A stretch of 64,000 bases of DNA, from NCBI RefSeq assembly GCF_026965555.1, contig NZ_CP114040.1, positions 4,588,001-4,652,000 of the forward strand, read 5' to 3'. The notes below the pieces were generated by a model. It had not been told where the DNA came from. It was given only the letters and a program-made list of their open reading frames with translations, and did no database searches. Numbering within the stretch: position 1 is the stretch's first letter; each line of letters begins with the position of its first letter. This DNA is from Nannocystis punicea (GTDB taxonomy: Bacteria > Myxococcota_A > Polyangia > Nannocystales > Nannocystaceae). Position numbers and translations under genes: made by a program. This document shows positions 26,601-34,414 of the stretch, piece by piece.

Positions 26601-26713
26601 TGCCTGACCGGGCCCGGGCGATTGTAAACCGGCCGTTGACAGCGCAGCCAATGCAAGATCGCTTCCGCAGGCGCGGTCCGTGGGCCATCGTCGATGCGGG
26701 AGGAACCTTGGAT

Positions 26714-27316
26714 ATGGCTCATTTGTTAAAGACATCGCATCACGAGCGGGCGCTGGCGGCTGCGGCGGGGCTGGTCGGGCGGCCGCGGCTGCGCCTCGGG
26801 CTCGTGTTGACGCTGGTGGCGGCGTGCGGGCCGGGGGCGGGCGAGGGCGAGACGGAGTCGCCGGGCGAGGGGTCGACGGGGTCGAGCGCGGCGGAGGCGA
26901 CGACGCTGGCGGCGACGACGACCGAGGTCGGCGAGACCGGCGGCGCGACGGGGGCCGGAGCCGCGACGACGGGTGCCACGAGCACCGGCGAGGCGAGCAC
27001 CGGCGAGGCGAGCACGACGATCGGCGAGGACACGCTGCTCACGGACGCGACGACTCTGGCGAGCACGACGACGTCGACGAGCACGGGCGAGACCGGGACG
27101 GGCGAGGCGACGGACACGGACTCGGGCACGGGCAGCAGCTCCGGCGGGCTCGACGATTGCGTCGACATGCGCACGGGCGAGGTCGACTGGGTCTGCTGCG
27201 AGCGGCAGATGTGGGAACCGGCGCCGCAGTGCACGCCGTGGGGCCCGCCGGCGCCGCCGGCCGCGGCCAACGAGCGCATGCTGCGGGCCCGCGCGGCCCG
27301 TGGGAGGTGGGTATGA
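26714..27316 (+). CDS. Low-complexity lipoprotein coupled to a ferritin-like protein
   Basis: A 200-aa protein: a long n-region (MAHLLKTSHHERALAAAAGL...), lipobox TLVAAC, then about 110 residues of Thr/Ser/Gly/Glu low complexity. It has a short conserved-looking tail with DDCVDMRTGEVDWVCCERQMWEPAPQC and a Pro/Ala-rich end. The four-to-five Cys tail may bind a metal or form disulphides. Its TGA overlaps the ATG of the ferritin-like gene (ATGA at 27313-27316), so both are made together. Confidence 0.8.
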   Translation: MAHLLKTSHHERALAAAAGLVGRPRLRLGLVLTLVAACGPGAGEGETESPGEGSTGSSAAEATTLAATTTEVGETGGATGAGAATTGATSTGEASTGEASTTIGEDTLLTDATTLASTTTSTSTGETGTGEATDTDSGTGSSSGGLDDCVDMRTGEVDWVCCERQMWEPAPQCTPWGPPAPPAAANERMLRARAARGRWV

Positions 27317-28116
27317 CCAGCCTCGATCTGCGCGGCGCGGCGGACCGCGCCGAGCTGCGCCTCGACGCGCGCGCGCTGGCGGAGCTCGACGAGGTCGAGC
27401 GGACGGCGGCGATCCTGACGTGGCGCGCGCGCATGCTCAACGAGCACGTGTCGGCCCGCGTGTTCACGGCGCTGGCGCGGCAGCTCGAGCGGGCCGGGCT
27501 CCACAGCGGACGGCCGGCCCGCGTGGCGGCGATGGTGGCGGAGGAGTGGCGCCACGCCGATCGCTGCGCGGCGGTGGTCGAGGTGCTCGGCGGCGCGGCG
27601 GTGGTCGAGCTGCCGGCGCTGCCGCCGGTGCCCGAGCACGAGGACGCGGACGCGCTCGAGGCGGTGCTGCGCAACGTGATCAGCGTGTCGTGCCTGAGCG
27701 AGACGGTGGCGGTGGCGCTGATCGACGCCGAGCGCCGCTCGGCGGGGCCGCCGGCGCTGCAGCGACTGCTGAGCGAGATCCTCGCCGACGAGGTCGGGCA
27801 TGCGCGATTCGGCTGGCGGCTGGTCGAGGATCTGGCGCCGTCGCTGTCACCGACGCTGCGCGAGCGGCTCGGCGACTACCTGGTGATCGCGCTCGACGAG
27901 CTGGCGTCGCACGAGCTGGCGCACCTGCCGGCGCGTCCGAGCCCGTCGGTCGCCGCGGAGGCGCTCGGGGTGTGCGACGGGCACGCGGCCCGGCGGCTGT
28001 TCTTCGCCACTGTGAACGAGGTGATCGTGCCGGGCCTGCAAGCGTCGGGGCTGCCGGCGCTGTCGGCCTGGCGCGCGGCGCAGGAGAGCGGGGCCTGGGC
28101 CGGGTCGGCGGCGTAG
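27313..28116 (+). CDS. Ferritin-like (diiron-type) protein
   Basis: A 267-aa helical protein. The ligand motifs of a four-helix diiron bundle can be read: Glu-rich helix 1 (ELDEVERTAAILTWRARMLNEHVSARVF), EEWRHADR (ExxH) in helix 2, LSETVAVALIDAE in helix 3 and ILADEVGHARFGW (ExxH) in helix 4. The family is used for oxygen chemistry or iron handling. It is translationally coupled to the Cys-tailed lipoprotein upstream, which suggests a common job, possibly maturation or oxidation of a secreted product; that role is inference. Confidence 0.85.
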   Translation: MTSLDLRGAADRAELRLDARALAELDEVERTAAILTWRARMLNEHVSARVFTALARQLERAGLHSGRPARVAAMVAEEWRHADRCAAVVEVLGGAAVVELPALPPVPEHEDADALEAVLRNVISVSCLSETVAVALIDAERRSAGPPALQRLLSEILADEVGHARFGWRLVEDLAPSLSPTLRERLGDYLVIALDELASHELAHLPARPSPSVAAEALGVCDGHAARRLFFATVNEVIVPGLQASGLPALSAWRAAQESGAWAGSAA

Positions 28117-28173
28117 GCGAGAGAGCGCCGGTAGCCTCGGGTCGTTCGCTCACGACACCGTGGGTGACTGATT

Positions 28174-28208
28174 GGACATGTTTTTTAAATCATGTCTTTT
28201 GGGACATA
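28174..28208. repeat. T-rich RACATGYC pair after the ferritin-like gene
   Basis: GGACATG followed by six T, then ATCATGTC followed by four T and GGGACATA. The T-runs would suit transcription termination after the gene ending at 28116. Confidence 0.7.
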
Positions 28209-28330
28209 TAATCTACGGCTGGGCCGCCGCTCGGGACATCTCCCGCGGCCGTCTGCCTCTGCACCGCGCCCTCTTCCGACGCCGTGTGGGATCGGCGCGG
28301 CACGGCGCATCCTTCACGATCCGCTGCGGG

Positions 28331-28401
28331 ATGTCTCTTGGGACATTCCCTTCAGAGCATGTCCATCGTGACATGCTCCGAAGGGCATGTCCATGGGGAC
28401 A
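28331..28401. repeat. RACATGYC cluster with a perfect 9-bp hairpin
   Basis: ATGTCTCTTGGGACAT, then GAGCATGTC (28355-28363) and GACATGCTC (28370-28378) with loop CATCGT, then GGGCATGTCC. It lies between converging genes (ends 28116 and 28411). Confidence 0.8.
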
Positions 28402-28410
28402 CCCGCGTGC

Positions 28411-29397
28411 TCAGGCGATCGGGGTCCGGGCCAGCTCGGCCGCGAGGGCGCGGTAGACGGCCTGGCGCGGGTCGTGGTCGCGGTAGAGGAGGCGGAAGTA
28501 GTCGATGAGCAGGGCGACGGCGGGGAGGACCCGGCGCAGGCGGCCGGCTCGCAGCTCGGGCTCGATCATGTAGAGCGGCAGGACCGCGACGCCCTCGCCG
28601 GCGAGGACCTGGACCTTGACGGCGGCGCCGAGCCCGAGCCAGCGGTGGCCGCCGAAGCGCGGCAGGGCCGGGGCGGCCGGGGCGGCGCTGAAGTACTGGA
28701 ACAGGGGGGTGCGGGCGTCGATGTCGAGCAGGACGTGGCGCGGGACGTCTTCGGGGCGCGCCAGCGGGATGCGGTCGAGCAGCTCGGGCGCGGCGACGAA
28801 GGCGTAGCGCTCCTCGTGCAGGCGCTCGGCGAGCAGGCGGTTGTCGTCGATCTTGGCCGAGGTGACGGCGCAGTCGACGAGGCCGCTGCGCAGGCGGTCG
28901 ACGATCTCCTGACCTGACCCGAAGAACAGGTGCATCGTGACCCGGGGGAGGGCGGCGCGCAGCCGCGGCAGGCTGGGGACGATCCACGACATGCCGAGCT
29001 CGAAGCGGGTGCCGAGGGTGAGCTCGACCGGCGGCGGGTCGTCCTCGCCGCGGACGACGCGGACACACGCGGCCGCCTCGCCCAGGCAAGCGCGCGCGCG
29101 CGGCAGCAGCGACAGGCCGGCGTCGGTGAGCCGCACGGAGCGGGTGGTGCGGACGAACAGGGTCGCGCCGAGCTGCTCCTCGAGCAGGCGGATCCGCTGG
29201 CCGACGGCCGCGGGGGTCAGGGCGAGGGCGCGTGCGGCTGTCCTGAAGTTCAGGTGCTCGGCGGCGGCGACGAAGCAGCGCAGGCTGTCGATCGCGGGCA
29301 GGTCGCTGGCGGCCGGCGGGGCCGGGCGGGGCGGGCTCACGCGTGGTCCAGGCGGCAGGTCGCTGGCGGTCGGCGGGGCGGGGCGGGGCCGGCTCAC
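28411..29397 (-). CDS. LysR-family transcriptional regulator
   Basis: A 309- or 328-aa regulator. Residues from DSLRCFVAAAEHLNFRTAARALALTPAAVGQRIRLLEEQLGATLFVRTTRSVRLTDAG form a complete LysR helix-turn-helix; a substrate-binding domain follows (VELTLGTRFELGMSWIVPSLPRLRAALP...). Two GTG starts are equally possible: 29397, which overlaps the stop of the upstream phosphotransferase-like gene (GTGA), and 29340. These are the two copies of a 57-bp tandem duplication. The extra 19 residues repeat the Pro-rich leader. It resembles LysR proteins that regulate neighbouring metabolic genes; the target is unknown. Confidence 0.9.
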   Translation of the reverse strand: MSRPRPAPPTASDLPPGPRVSPPRPAPPAASDLPAIDSLRCFVAAAEHLNFRTAARALALTPAAVGQRIRLLEEQLGATLFVRTTRSVRLTDAGLSLLPRARACLGEAAACVRVVRGEDDPPPVELTLGTRFELGMSWIVPSLPRLRAALPRVTMHLFFGSGQEIVDRLRSGLVDCAVTSAKIDDNRLLAERLHEERYAFVAAPELLDRIPLARPEDVPRHVLLDIDARTPLFQYFSAAPAAPALPRFGGHRWLGLGAAVKVQVLAGEGVAVLPLYMIEPELRAGRLRRVLPAVALLIDYFRLLYRDHDPRQAVYRALAAELARTPIA

Positions 29398-29410
29398 GCG
29401 TGGTCCAGGC
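29297..29410. repeat. 57-bp tandem duplication across a stop/start junction
   Basis: Two near-identical 57-bp copies (29297-29353 and 29354-29410). Each contains CTCACGCGTGGTCCAGGC, the reverse complement of the phosphotransferase-like gene's last codons plus the GTGA overlap. The period is 19 codons, so the LysR frame stays open and has two GTG starts. Confidence 0.85.
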
Positions 29411-30374
29411 GGTACGACGCCAGCGCCGACTCGTGCGCGCGGCGGCCCCGGGCCTGCGCGCGCTCGCGTTGCTCGGCCCAGCCGGCGGCGGCCAGCCAGT
29501 CGGCGAGCGGGTCGATGACGCCGGCGAGGGCGCCGGCGCGGCGCAGCAGGGTGACCCGCTCGGACAGCCACGGCTCGCGGATCGCCCGCGTGGCCTGCAT
29601 GGTGTCGGCGCCCGGGTCGATGATGACGGGCATCGGCGGCAGCGCGGCCTGGTCGAGCGCGGGATCGCCGAGGCGCAGGGCGTCCCAGCCGAGCACGTAC
29701 CACGCGCCCGCGGGAGTGACCCGCAGGTTGCCGGGTCGCAGCAAGGCGCCGTGCACCGGCAGATCGGCGGGGACCGCGAAGGCGGTGGAGCTGCGGACCT
29801 GGGCGGTCACGCGGTCGACCTCGGAGGCCAGCCAGGCGAGGGTGGCGGTGTCGACGAAGTCGAGGCACGCGGCGCGAGCGGCCCGCAGGGCGGTGGTGCA
29901 GCGGGCGAATTGGTCGGCGAGGTAGGCGTCGCGGCAGCTGGGCGCGGGCCCGGGCAGGCGCGAGGCGAGGTCGCGGTCGGCGTGCAGGCGGCCGACCAGC
30001 TTGCCGAGGGCGTGGGCCAGATCTGGCGCTTCGGACAGGTCGCGTACGACGACGCCGTCGACGTGCTCGAGCAGCAGGCCGGCGTACGGCGTGTCGACGA
30101 TCTCGAGCCAGCCGCAGATCCGCGGGGCGTGGTAGCGGCCGGCCAGCGTGGCGCCGAGGTCGTGCCAGCGGCGGAGGGCGGCATGACCGGGTTCGTCGCC
30201 GGCGAGCTCGAGATCGTAGCGCGCGCGGGCGTCGGCGATCGAGAACGAGGCCCGCGCGGCGTCGCCTCGCTCCGGTGCGTGACGCACGGCGAGGGTCGCC
30301 GGGTCGAGCGCGAGTCCGGCCGCGAGCATGCGGACCTGAGCCGTGACGCGCGAGATGAGCTCGGACAGGATCAT
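29394..30374 (-). CDS. Aminoglycoside-phosphotransferase-like protein, catalytic loop degenerate
   Basis: A 326-aa protein (ATG 30374; MILSELISRVTAQVRML). The C-lobe shows the APH-fold order: LLLEHVDGVVVRDL, LGKLVGRLHADRDL, then PVHGALLRPGNLRVTPAG followed by AWYVLGWDALRLGDPALDQAAL. In active members the loop is HGDLHPGN and the next strand holds IDW. Here the catalytic Asp is Ala, one residue is inserted, and the metal-binding Asp is Gly. The N-lobe Lys is also not evident. I therefore expect a pseudokinase or binding protein. It is coupled to the LysR gene downstream. Confidence 0.75.
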   Translation of the reverse strand: MILSELISRVTAQVRMLAAGLALDPATLAVRHAPERGDAARASFSIADARARYDLELAGDEPGHAALRRWHDLGATLAGRYHAPRICGWLEIVDTPYAGLLLEHVDGVVVRDLSEAPDLAHALGKLVGRLHADRDLASRLPGPAPSCRDAYLADQFARCTTALRAARAACLDFVDTATLAWLASEVDRVTAQVRSSTAFAVPADLPVHGALLRPGNLRVTPAGAWYVLGWDALRLGDPALDQAALPPMPVIIDPGADTMQATRAIREPWLSERVTLLRRAGALAGVIDPLADWLAAAGWAEQRERAQARGRRAHESALASYRLDHA

Positions 30375-30501
30375 GCGAGGCGGGACACTATACGACCGCC
30401 CGGGCTCCAGCAGGAGGGGCCCGGCAGATCGGCGCCGGCGCCCGGGATCGCGCGGTTTCTCGGGGGCCGCTCCGCGCGCGCCTCCGCGGGGGCCGCCGTG
30501 G

Positions 30502-30507
30502 TAGCCT
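30502..30507 (+). promoter_or_regulatory. Candidate -10 box (TAGCCT) of the first Pro-rich lipoprotein
   Basis: TAGCCT ends 7 bp before the ATG at 30515, and no ribosome site intervenes. The context GTGGTAGC is shared with the paralogue at 31176. Confidence 0.45.
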
Positions 30508-30514
30508 GGCGAAC

Positions 30515-30772
30515 ATGTCCAAGCCCGACTCGATGCAGCGGCTGGCCTCGCGGGGTGTCGCCGCGGCCGCCGTGATGGTCCTCCTCGGCGGCGCCGCGCT
30601 CCTCGGCCTCGAGAGCTGCGCCCAGAGCGGCGGCAGCAAGCCGATCCAGGCGGCCGAGCCGAAGCCGTCGCAGGACCCGATCGCCGACCCGGCGCCCGAG
30701 CCGAAGCCCGAGCCCGAGCCGCAGCCGGAGCCGGACGCCCCGCTGCCAGACCGCCCGCAGCCGGTGACCTGA
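30515..30772 (+). CDS. Small Pro/Glu/Lys-rich lipoprotein
   Basis: 85 aa: MSKPDS, a hydrophobic signal (VAAAAVMVLLGGAALLGL) and Cys36 in LESCAQSG. A tail of Lys-Pro-Glu-Pro repeats follows. It has no folded domain and probably spans the envelope as an extended linker. It shares MSKP start, lipobox and (K/E/Q)PEP tail with the 99-aa protein at 31176, so they are likely paralogues. Confidence 0.75.
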   Translation: MSKPDSMQRLASRGVAAAAVMVLLGGAALLGLESCAQSGGSKPIQAAEPKPSQDPIADPAPEPKPEPEPQPEPDAPLPDRPQPVT

Positions 30773-30792
30773 GCGGCGCCGAGAGCGTGTAG

Positions 30793-30883
30793 GGACATGT
30801 CCTGGCGGACATGCGACGAGGGGCATGTCCGGAAGGACGTGTCGTGAAGAACATGGCTGAATACGCATGTCCCCGGGGACAGG
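30793..30883. repeat. RACATGYC cluster (about six units)
   Basis: Units GGACATGTCC, GGACATGCG, GGCATGTCCGG, GGACGTGTC, GAACATGG and a perfect palindrome TGTCCCCGGGGACA (30868-30881). It lies directly after the small lipoprotein; the rest of the 403-bp gap to 31176 holds no supported gene. Confidence 0.75.
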
Positions 30884-31163
30884 TATGACAGGGCGCCGGC
30901 GGTGTTCATGGCGCTCGGCAGAGCGCTCGCCGAGTCGCGCTCGGAGACCTCTGGGACCGCCGCGAGGGCTCCGTTCGTTCGCCACCGTTGCTCGCGTCAT
31001 CGAGGAGCCTGCGGCGACTGTGGACGGTGCTCGCGGGCGCTGCGTGGCTCGGCGCCATCCTCCTCGAGGCGCGAGCGGGAGGCTCCGCGGCCCTCGGCGA
31101 TTGCTGCTGCCTCCGTCGCTCGCGCGCGCTGCTTCGCTCCACCCTCGCGGAGGGGCGGCGTGG

Positions 31164-31169
31164 TAGCGT
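31164..31169 (+). promoter_or_regulatory. Candidate -10 box (TAGCGT) of the second Pro-rich lipoprotein
   Basis: TAGCGT ends 6 bp before the ATG at 31176. Confidence 0.45.
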
Positions 31170-31175
31170 GGGCGT

Positions 31176-31475
31176 ATGTCGAAGCCGCCCGAACGCTCCG
31201 TCCTCTCGTCTCGTCGCGCGCCCCTCGCGGCGGTGACGACGGCCCTGTGGCTCTCGCTCGGCGGCGCGGTGGCGCTGGCCGGCTGCACCGGCGGGGCGCC
31301 GGCGCCGAAGACGGGCGACAAGGAGGCCGCGCCCAAGCAACCGGGGAATCAGCCCTACGCGCCGCCGCCGCCCGACGCCAAGCCCGACGTCAAGCCGCAG
31401 CCCGAGCCGCAGCCCGAGCCGCAGCCGAAGACCGACCCCGAGCCGCCGCGGCCGCGGGTGCCGCCGCCGACCTGA
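31176..31475 (+). CDS. Small Pro-rich lipoprotein (paralogue of the 85-aa one)
   Basis: 99 aa: MSKPPERS, signal peptide ending VALAGC (Cys37), then a Lys/Glu/Gln-Pro repeat tail (KPDVKPQPEPQPEPQPK). No folded domain. It is 19 bp upstream of the His-rich membrane protein gene and may be co-transcribed with it. Confidence 0.75.
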   Translation: MSKPPERSVLSSRRAPLAAVTTALWLSLGGAVALAGCTGGAPAPKTGDKEAAPKQPGNQPYAPPPPDAKPDVKPQPEPQPEPQPKTDPEPPRPRVPPPT

Positions 31476-31494
31476 TCGTTCGAAAGCGAGGAGC

Positions 31495-32529
31495 GTGGCG
31501 GTGGCGGTCGTCGAGCACGCGCCGGCCTTCGCGGGGTCCGTCGACTGGCTCCGCGGGCCGCGCTTCGATCTGTCGCTGATCGTCGGCGTGCTGGCGCTGG
31601 CGCTGGTGCTCGGCGCGGCCGGGTGCGCTTCGCCGGCGCTGTTCGCCGCGGTGCTCGTCGTCGACTTCTGGCTGCTGGCCTACCCGCACGCGGCGTCGAC
31701 GTTCACGCGGATCGCGTTCGACCGCGAGGGCGCGCGGGCCCACGCGTTCCTGCTGTTCGGTCTGCCGCCGCTGGTGTTCGCGGCCACGGCCGGGGCGGTG
31801 GCGCTCGGCGGGGTGCTGGCGCTCAACACGATCTACTTCTTCTGGCAGTCGTGGCACTACACGCGCCAGAGCTACGGGATCGCCCGCGCCTATCACCGCA
31901 GCGCCGGCGTCGACCCGGCCGGCGATCGCCTGAGCGATCTGGTGGTGTTCTCGTGGCCGCTGTGGGGCCTGCTGCACCGCGCGCACGAGCAGCCTGCCCT
32001 GTTCTACGGCGGGCCGATCTGGTTGCCCCCGGTGCCGAAGCCGGTGGTGGTGGCCGGGGGCGCGCTGGCCCTCGGGGCGCTGGCGCTGTGGACAGCCCGT
32101 CATCTGCGAGCGCTCGGCTCGGGGCGGCCGCGCAGCGCCGGACACGCGCTGTTCGTGCTGTCGCACGTGGTGATCACTGCGGTCAGTTACCTGGTGGTCC
32201 GCGAGATCACCCTGGGCTGGCTGTTCATCAACATCTGGCACAACGCGCAGTACCTGCTGTTCGTGTGGGCGATGAACGCCCGTCGCTTCCGCCACGGCGT
32301 CGACCCGCGCCGGCCGTTCCTGTCGCGCCTGTGCCAGCCCGACCAGGCGCTGCGCTACGCGCTGGTGTGCCTGGCGCTGTCGTCCGCGTTCTACTTCACG
32401 TTGGGGCAGGCGATGGGGCGTATGGCGTGGGAGGTGCTGCCGTTCGTGCTGATCTGTCACCAGACGGTCAACTTCCACCACTACATCGTCGACGCGGTGA
32501 TCTGGCGCTCGCGCGGGCGTGCGGGCTGA
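31495..32529 (+). CDS. Polytopic membrane protein with conserved-looking histidines
   Basis: 344 aa, GTG start 31495 with GCGAGGAG ribosome site. About eight hydrophobic helices are visible (around 27-45, 50-68, 86-112, 149-165, 181-202, 217-237, 243-263, 288-315). Histidines sit near helix ends: FFWQSWHYTRQSYG, FINIWHNAQYLLFVW and LICHQTVNFHHYIVDAVIW. Such spacing recalls iron-dependent membrane oxygenases (Brp/Blh-type or desaturase-like), but I cannot assign it. The small lipoprotein upstream may be part of the same transcript. Confidence 0.75.
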   Translation: MAVAVVEHAPAFAGSVDWLRGPRFDLSLIVGVLALALVLGAAGCASPALFAAVLVVDFWLLAYPHAASTFTRIAFDREGARAHAFLLFGLPPLVFAATAGAVALGGVLALNTIYFFWQSWHYTRQSYGIARAYHRSAGVDPAGDRLSDLVVFSWPLWGLLHRAHEQPALFYGGPIWLPPVPKPVVVAGGALALGALALWTARHLRALGSGRPRSAGHALFVLSHVVITAVSYLVVREITLGWLFINIWHNAQYLLFVWAMNARRFRHGVDPRRPFLSRLCQPDQALRYALVCLALSSAFYFTLGQAMGRMAWEVLPFVLICHQTVNFHHYIVDAVIWRSRGRAG

Positions 32530-32536
32530 AATGCCG

Positions 32537-32696
32537 AGACATGCTCTCGAGGACATGTAGGAAAGGGGGAGCGTCGACGCGGCGGTCCGGCGCTCGCGGC
32601 GATCCGGTTCGCGCGGCGAGAGGGCTGAACATTGCGACATGCTCTGCGGAGCCTGGCGAAGAAGGCATGTCGTTCAGGATATGTTCTCAAGGTCAG
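32537..32696. repeat. Two RACATGYC clusters in a 510-bp gap
   Basis: ACATGCTC-TC-GAGGACATGT at 32539-32558, and a looser set at 32635-32696 (GACATGCTC, GGCATGTCG, ATATGTTCTC). Positions 32700-33024 hold no supported gene or other structure. Confidence 0.7.
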
Positions 32697-33024
32697 ATCT
32701 TTGCGGGCTGCGGCGCGGGGCTCGCGGCGTCGCAGGCGCACGGTTCTGCGGGCTGCCCCGAGCGGGCGGGCGCCGACAGGCTCCGCGGTGCACCGACCCC
32801 GGCTCGGGCTCCAGGTGCCGGACGGCGGCGGCCCGGCAGGCGGTGCAGGGCGCCGGACGGGCGCGCAGCGTGCCCTGCAGGACAGGCGCGGCGCTCTCGA
32901 GGCCGGACGGCCACGGAGAAGACGCGTTCACGCTTCGGCCTCCGGCTTGCGACCGCCACTCGCCGCTGCTCTCCCTGCCTCGCGGCAGCCGGCTCGCGCC
33001 TTCATGGGTCGGGACGACCCGTGC

Positions 33025-33030
33025 TAGCTT
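33025..33030 (+). promoter_or_regulatory. Candidate -10 box (TAGCTT)
   Basis: TAGCTT ends 9 bp before the ATG at 33040; no ribosome site. Confidence 0.4.
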
Positions 33031-33039
33031 CGTCCGCGA

Positions 33040-33459
33040 ATGCGCCGCCTGCTCGCGCTCCTGTTCGTCCTCGCCTCCGCCTGCGCCGAGGGCGAGGGGC
33101 ACATATGCGTCGACCCGGCCGCGGCTGCCTCCTTCGAGGAGGGGGACGATCTCACGGTCCATGTCATCCTCGAGAGCTGCATCAGCTCGTGCGCCCGCCG
33201 CGTCCGGACCTCCTGCGAGGTCAGCGTCGACGGCGACTCGATCCACCTCGACGCGCGCGGCTCGTACATCAAAGGCAACCCGCTCCAGCCGTGCATCCAG
33301 CTCTGCGCCGATCTGACGGCCGAATGCGTCGTCCCCGATCTACCCCCCGGGACCTACGAGATCCACGCCGGCGACAACATGATCACGCTGGTCCTCCCTG
33401 CCACCGGGCCGATCAGGCTCGCCTCCGAGTGCGGCAGCGTCGTGGACGTCTCGCCGTAG
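33040..33459 (+). CDS. Small Cys-rich lipoprotein
   Basis: 139 aa: MRRLLALLFVLASAC lipobox (Cys15). The mature part has about eight Cys (CVDP, ESCISSCARR, TSCEV, QPCIQLCAD, ECVVPD, ECGS) in a small beta-rich domain (DDLTVHVILE..., GTYEIHAGDNMITLVLP). It probably forms a disulphide-stabilised surface domain. Family unknown. A terminator hairpin lies downstream. Confidence 0.8.
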   Translation: MRRLLALLFVLASACAEGEGHICVDPAAAASFEEGDDLTVHVILESCISSCARRVRTSCEVSVDGDSIHLDARGSYIKGNPLQPCIQLCADLTAECVVPDLPPGTYEIHAGDNMITLVLPATGPIRLASECGSVVDVSP

Positions 33460-33596
33460 GGGCCAGGCGCTGCGCCTTGCGCGGGTTTCTTCACGCTTCG
33501 GGCAAGCGACGGGCGCGCGCCGTGTCGTGATCGACGACGTCACCGCGGGCTCGTCGACAGGCGGCGCTCGAGAGAGCGGGGAGCGTGAGTATCACG

Positions 33597-33621
33597 ACAT
33601 GCCCTGAAGGGCATGTTTTTT
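33597..33621 (+). terminator. Intrinsic terminator built from a RACATGYC inverted pair
   Basis: ACATGCCC (33597-33604), loop TGAA, GGGCATGT (33609-33616), followed by a T-run to 33621. This is a textbook hairpin-plus-T terminator for the plus strand and shows that family members can terminate transcription. Confidence 0.75.
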
Positions 33622-33664
33622 AGGGCATGCGAAAAAGAACATGTCTCTCAGGGCATGTCCTCGA
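33622..33664. repeat. RACATGYC units overlapping the stop of the 213-aa gene
   Basis: AGGGCATGCG, GAACATGTCTCTC and AGGGCATGTCCTCG. The minus-strand gene's final codons (GAGGACATGCCCTGA: Glu-Asp-Met-Pro-stop) are part of the last unit. Confidence 0.75.
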
Positions 33665-34289
33665 GCGCGGCGGCGCGGGCGAGGTGCTCGCGGGCGGCGC
33701 GGTGGGTCGTTCCGCGGGCGGCGGCTCGCTCGCGGTGGGCGAAGGCGACGAAGCGGCGGAGCTGGCGGTCGTCGGGCCGATCGCGTGCGAGGGCCTCGTA
33801 GACGGCGAACACGCCCGGCCAGCCGGGCTCGGGGCAGCGCCAGCGCCGGACCTCGGCGCAGCCCTCGGCGAGGGTGTACTCGTCGAGCCAGCGGTCGTCG
33901 CCGTCGCCGGTCGAGCGCACGAACAGGCGCGCGTCGACGAGGAAGACGGCCAGGCGGTCGAGGGCCCAGTGCAGGTTGCGGGCGTCGATGTAGCAGACGT
34001 CCGACAGCTGCTCGAGCGAGAGCAGATCCTGGCCGGGCTCGCCGCGGTCGAGCGACCAGCCCCACGCGTGCTCGTCGCGGTTGATGCGCTGCAGCGGCCA
34101 GTTCTGCTCGGGCAGGGCCGCGATCACGGCGTCGAGCTCGGCGGTGGCTCCCGGCCGCACGGGGATCAGGGCGCGATAGTCGTCGTGCCACGGCGCTACC
34201 TGCTGGAACCACAGGCGATAGCGGCCGAAGAAGGCAGGATCGCGGTCGCGGATGAATTCGCGGACGACGGGGAAGGGCTCGGGGAGCAT
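33648..34289 (-). CDS. Uncharacterised 213-aa protein
   Basis: Start chosen at ATG 34289 (MLPEPFPVVREFIRDRD); in-frame ATGs at 34307 and upstream give Arg/Pro-rich leaders. The body is well composed (YRLWFQQVAPWHDDYRALIPV, DEHAWGWSLDRGEPGQDLL, YIDARNLHWALDRLAVFLVDARLFV). It is soluble and Trp-rich, with no known family. The stop codon is provided by a palindromic repeat. Confidence 0.65.
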   Translation of the reverse strand: MLPEPFPVVREFIRDRDPAFFGRYRLWFQQVAPWHDDYRALIPVRPGATAELDAVIAALPEQNWPLQRINRDEHAWGWSLDRGEPGQDLLSLEQLSDVCYIDARNLHWALDRLAVFLVDARLFVRSTGDGDDRWLDEYTLAEGCAEVRRWRCPEPGWPGVFAVYEALARDRPDDRQLRRFVAFAHRERAAARGTTHRAAREHLARAAALEDMP

Positions 34290-34414
34290 GCGGCCAGGGC
34301 GGAGCATGGCACGGCGCGGTGGACCGGGCAGCATGCGGGCGCGTGGGCGAGTGCCGGAGCAGAGGCACGAGGGCGCGCGAGCGATGGCGGCGGCCTGGGC
34401 AGGGGCACGAGGGC

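Noticed and set aside
30902..31579. 225-codon plus-strand frame before the second Pro-rich lipoprotein
   Set aside because: Arg/Ala-rich with no signal or domain, and it runs out of frame through the recognised lipoprotein.
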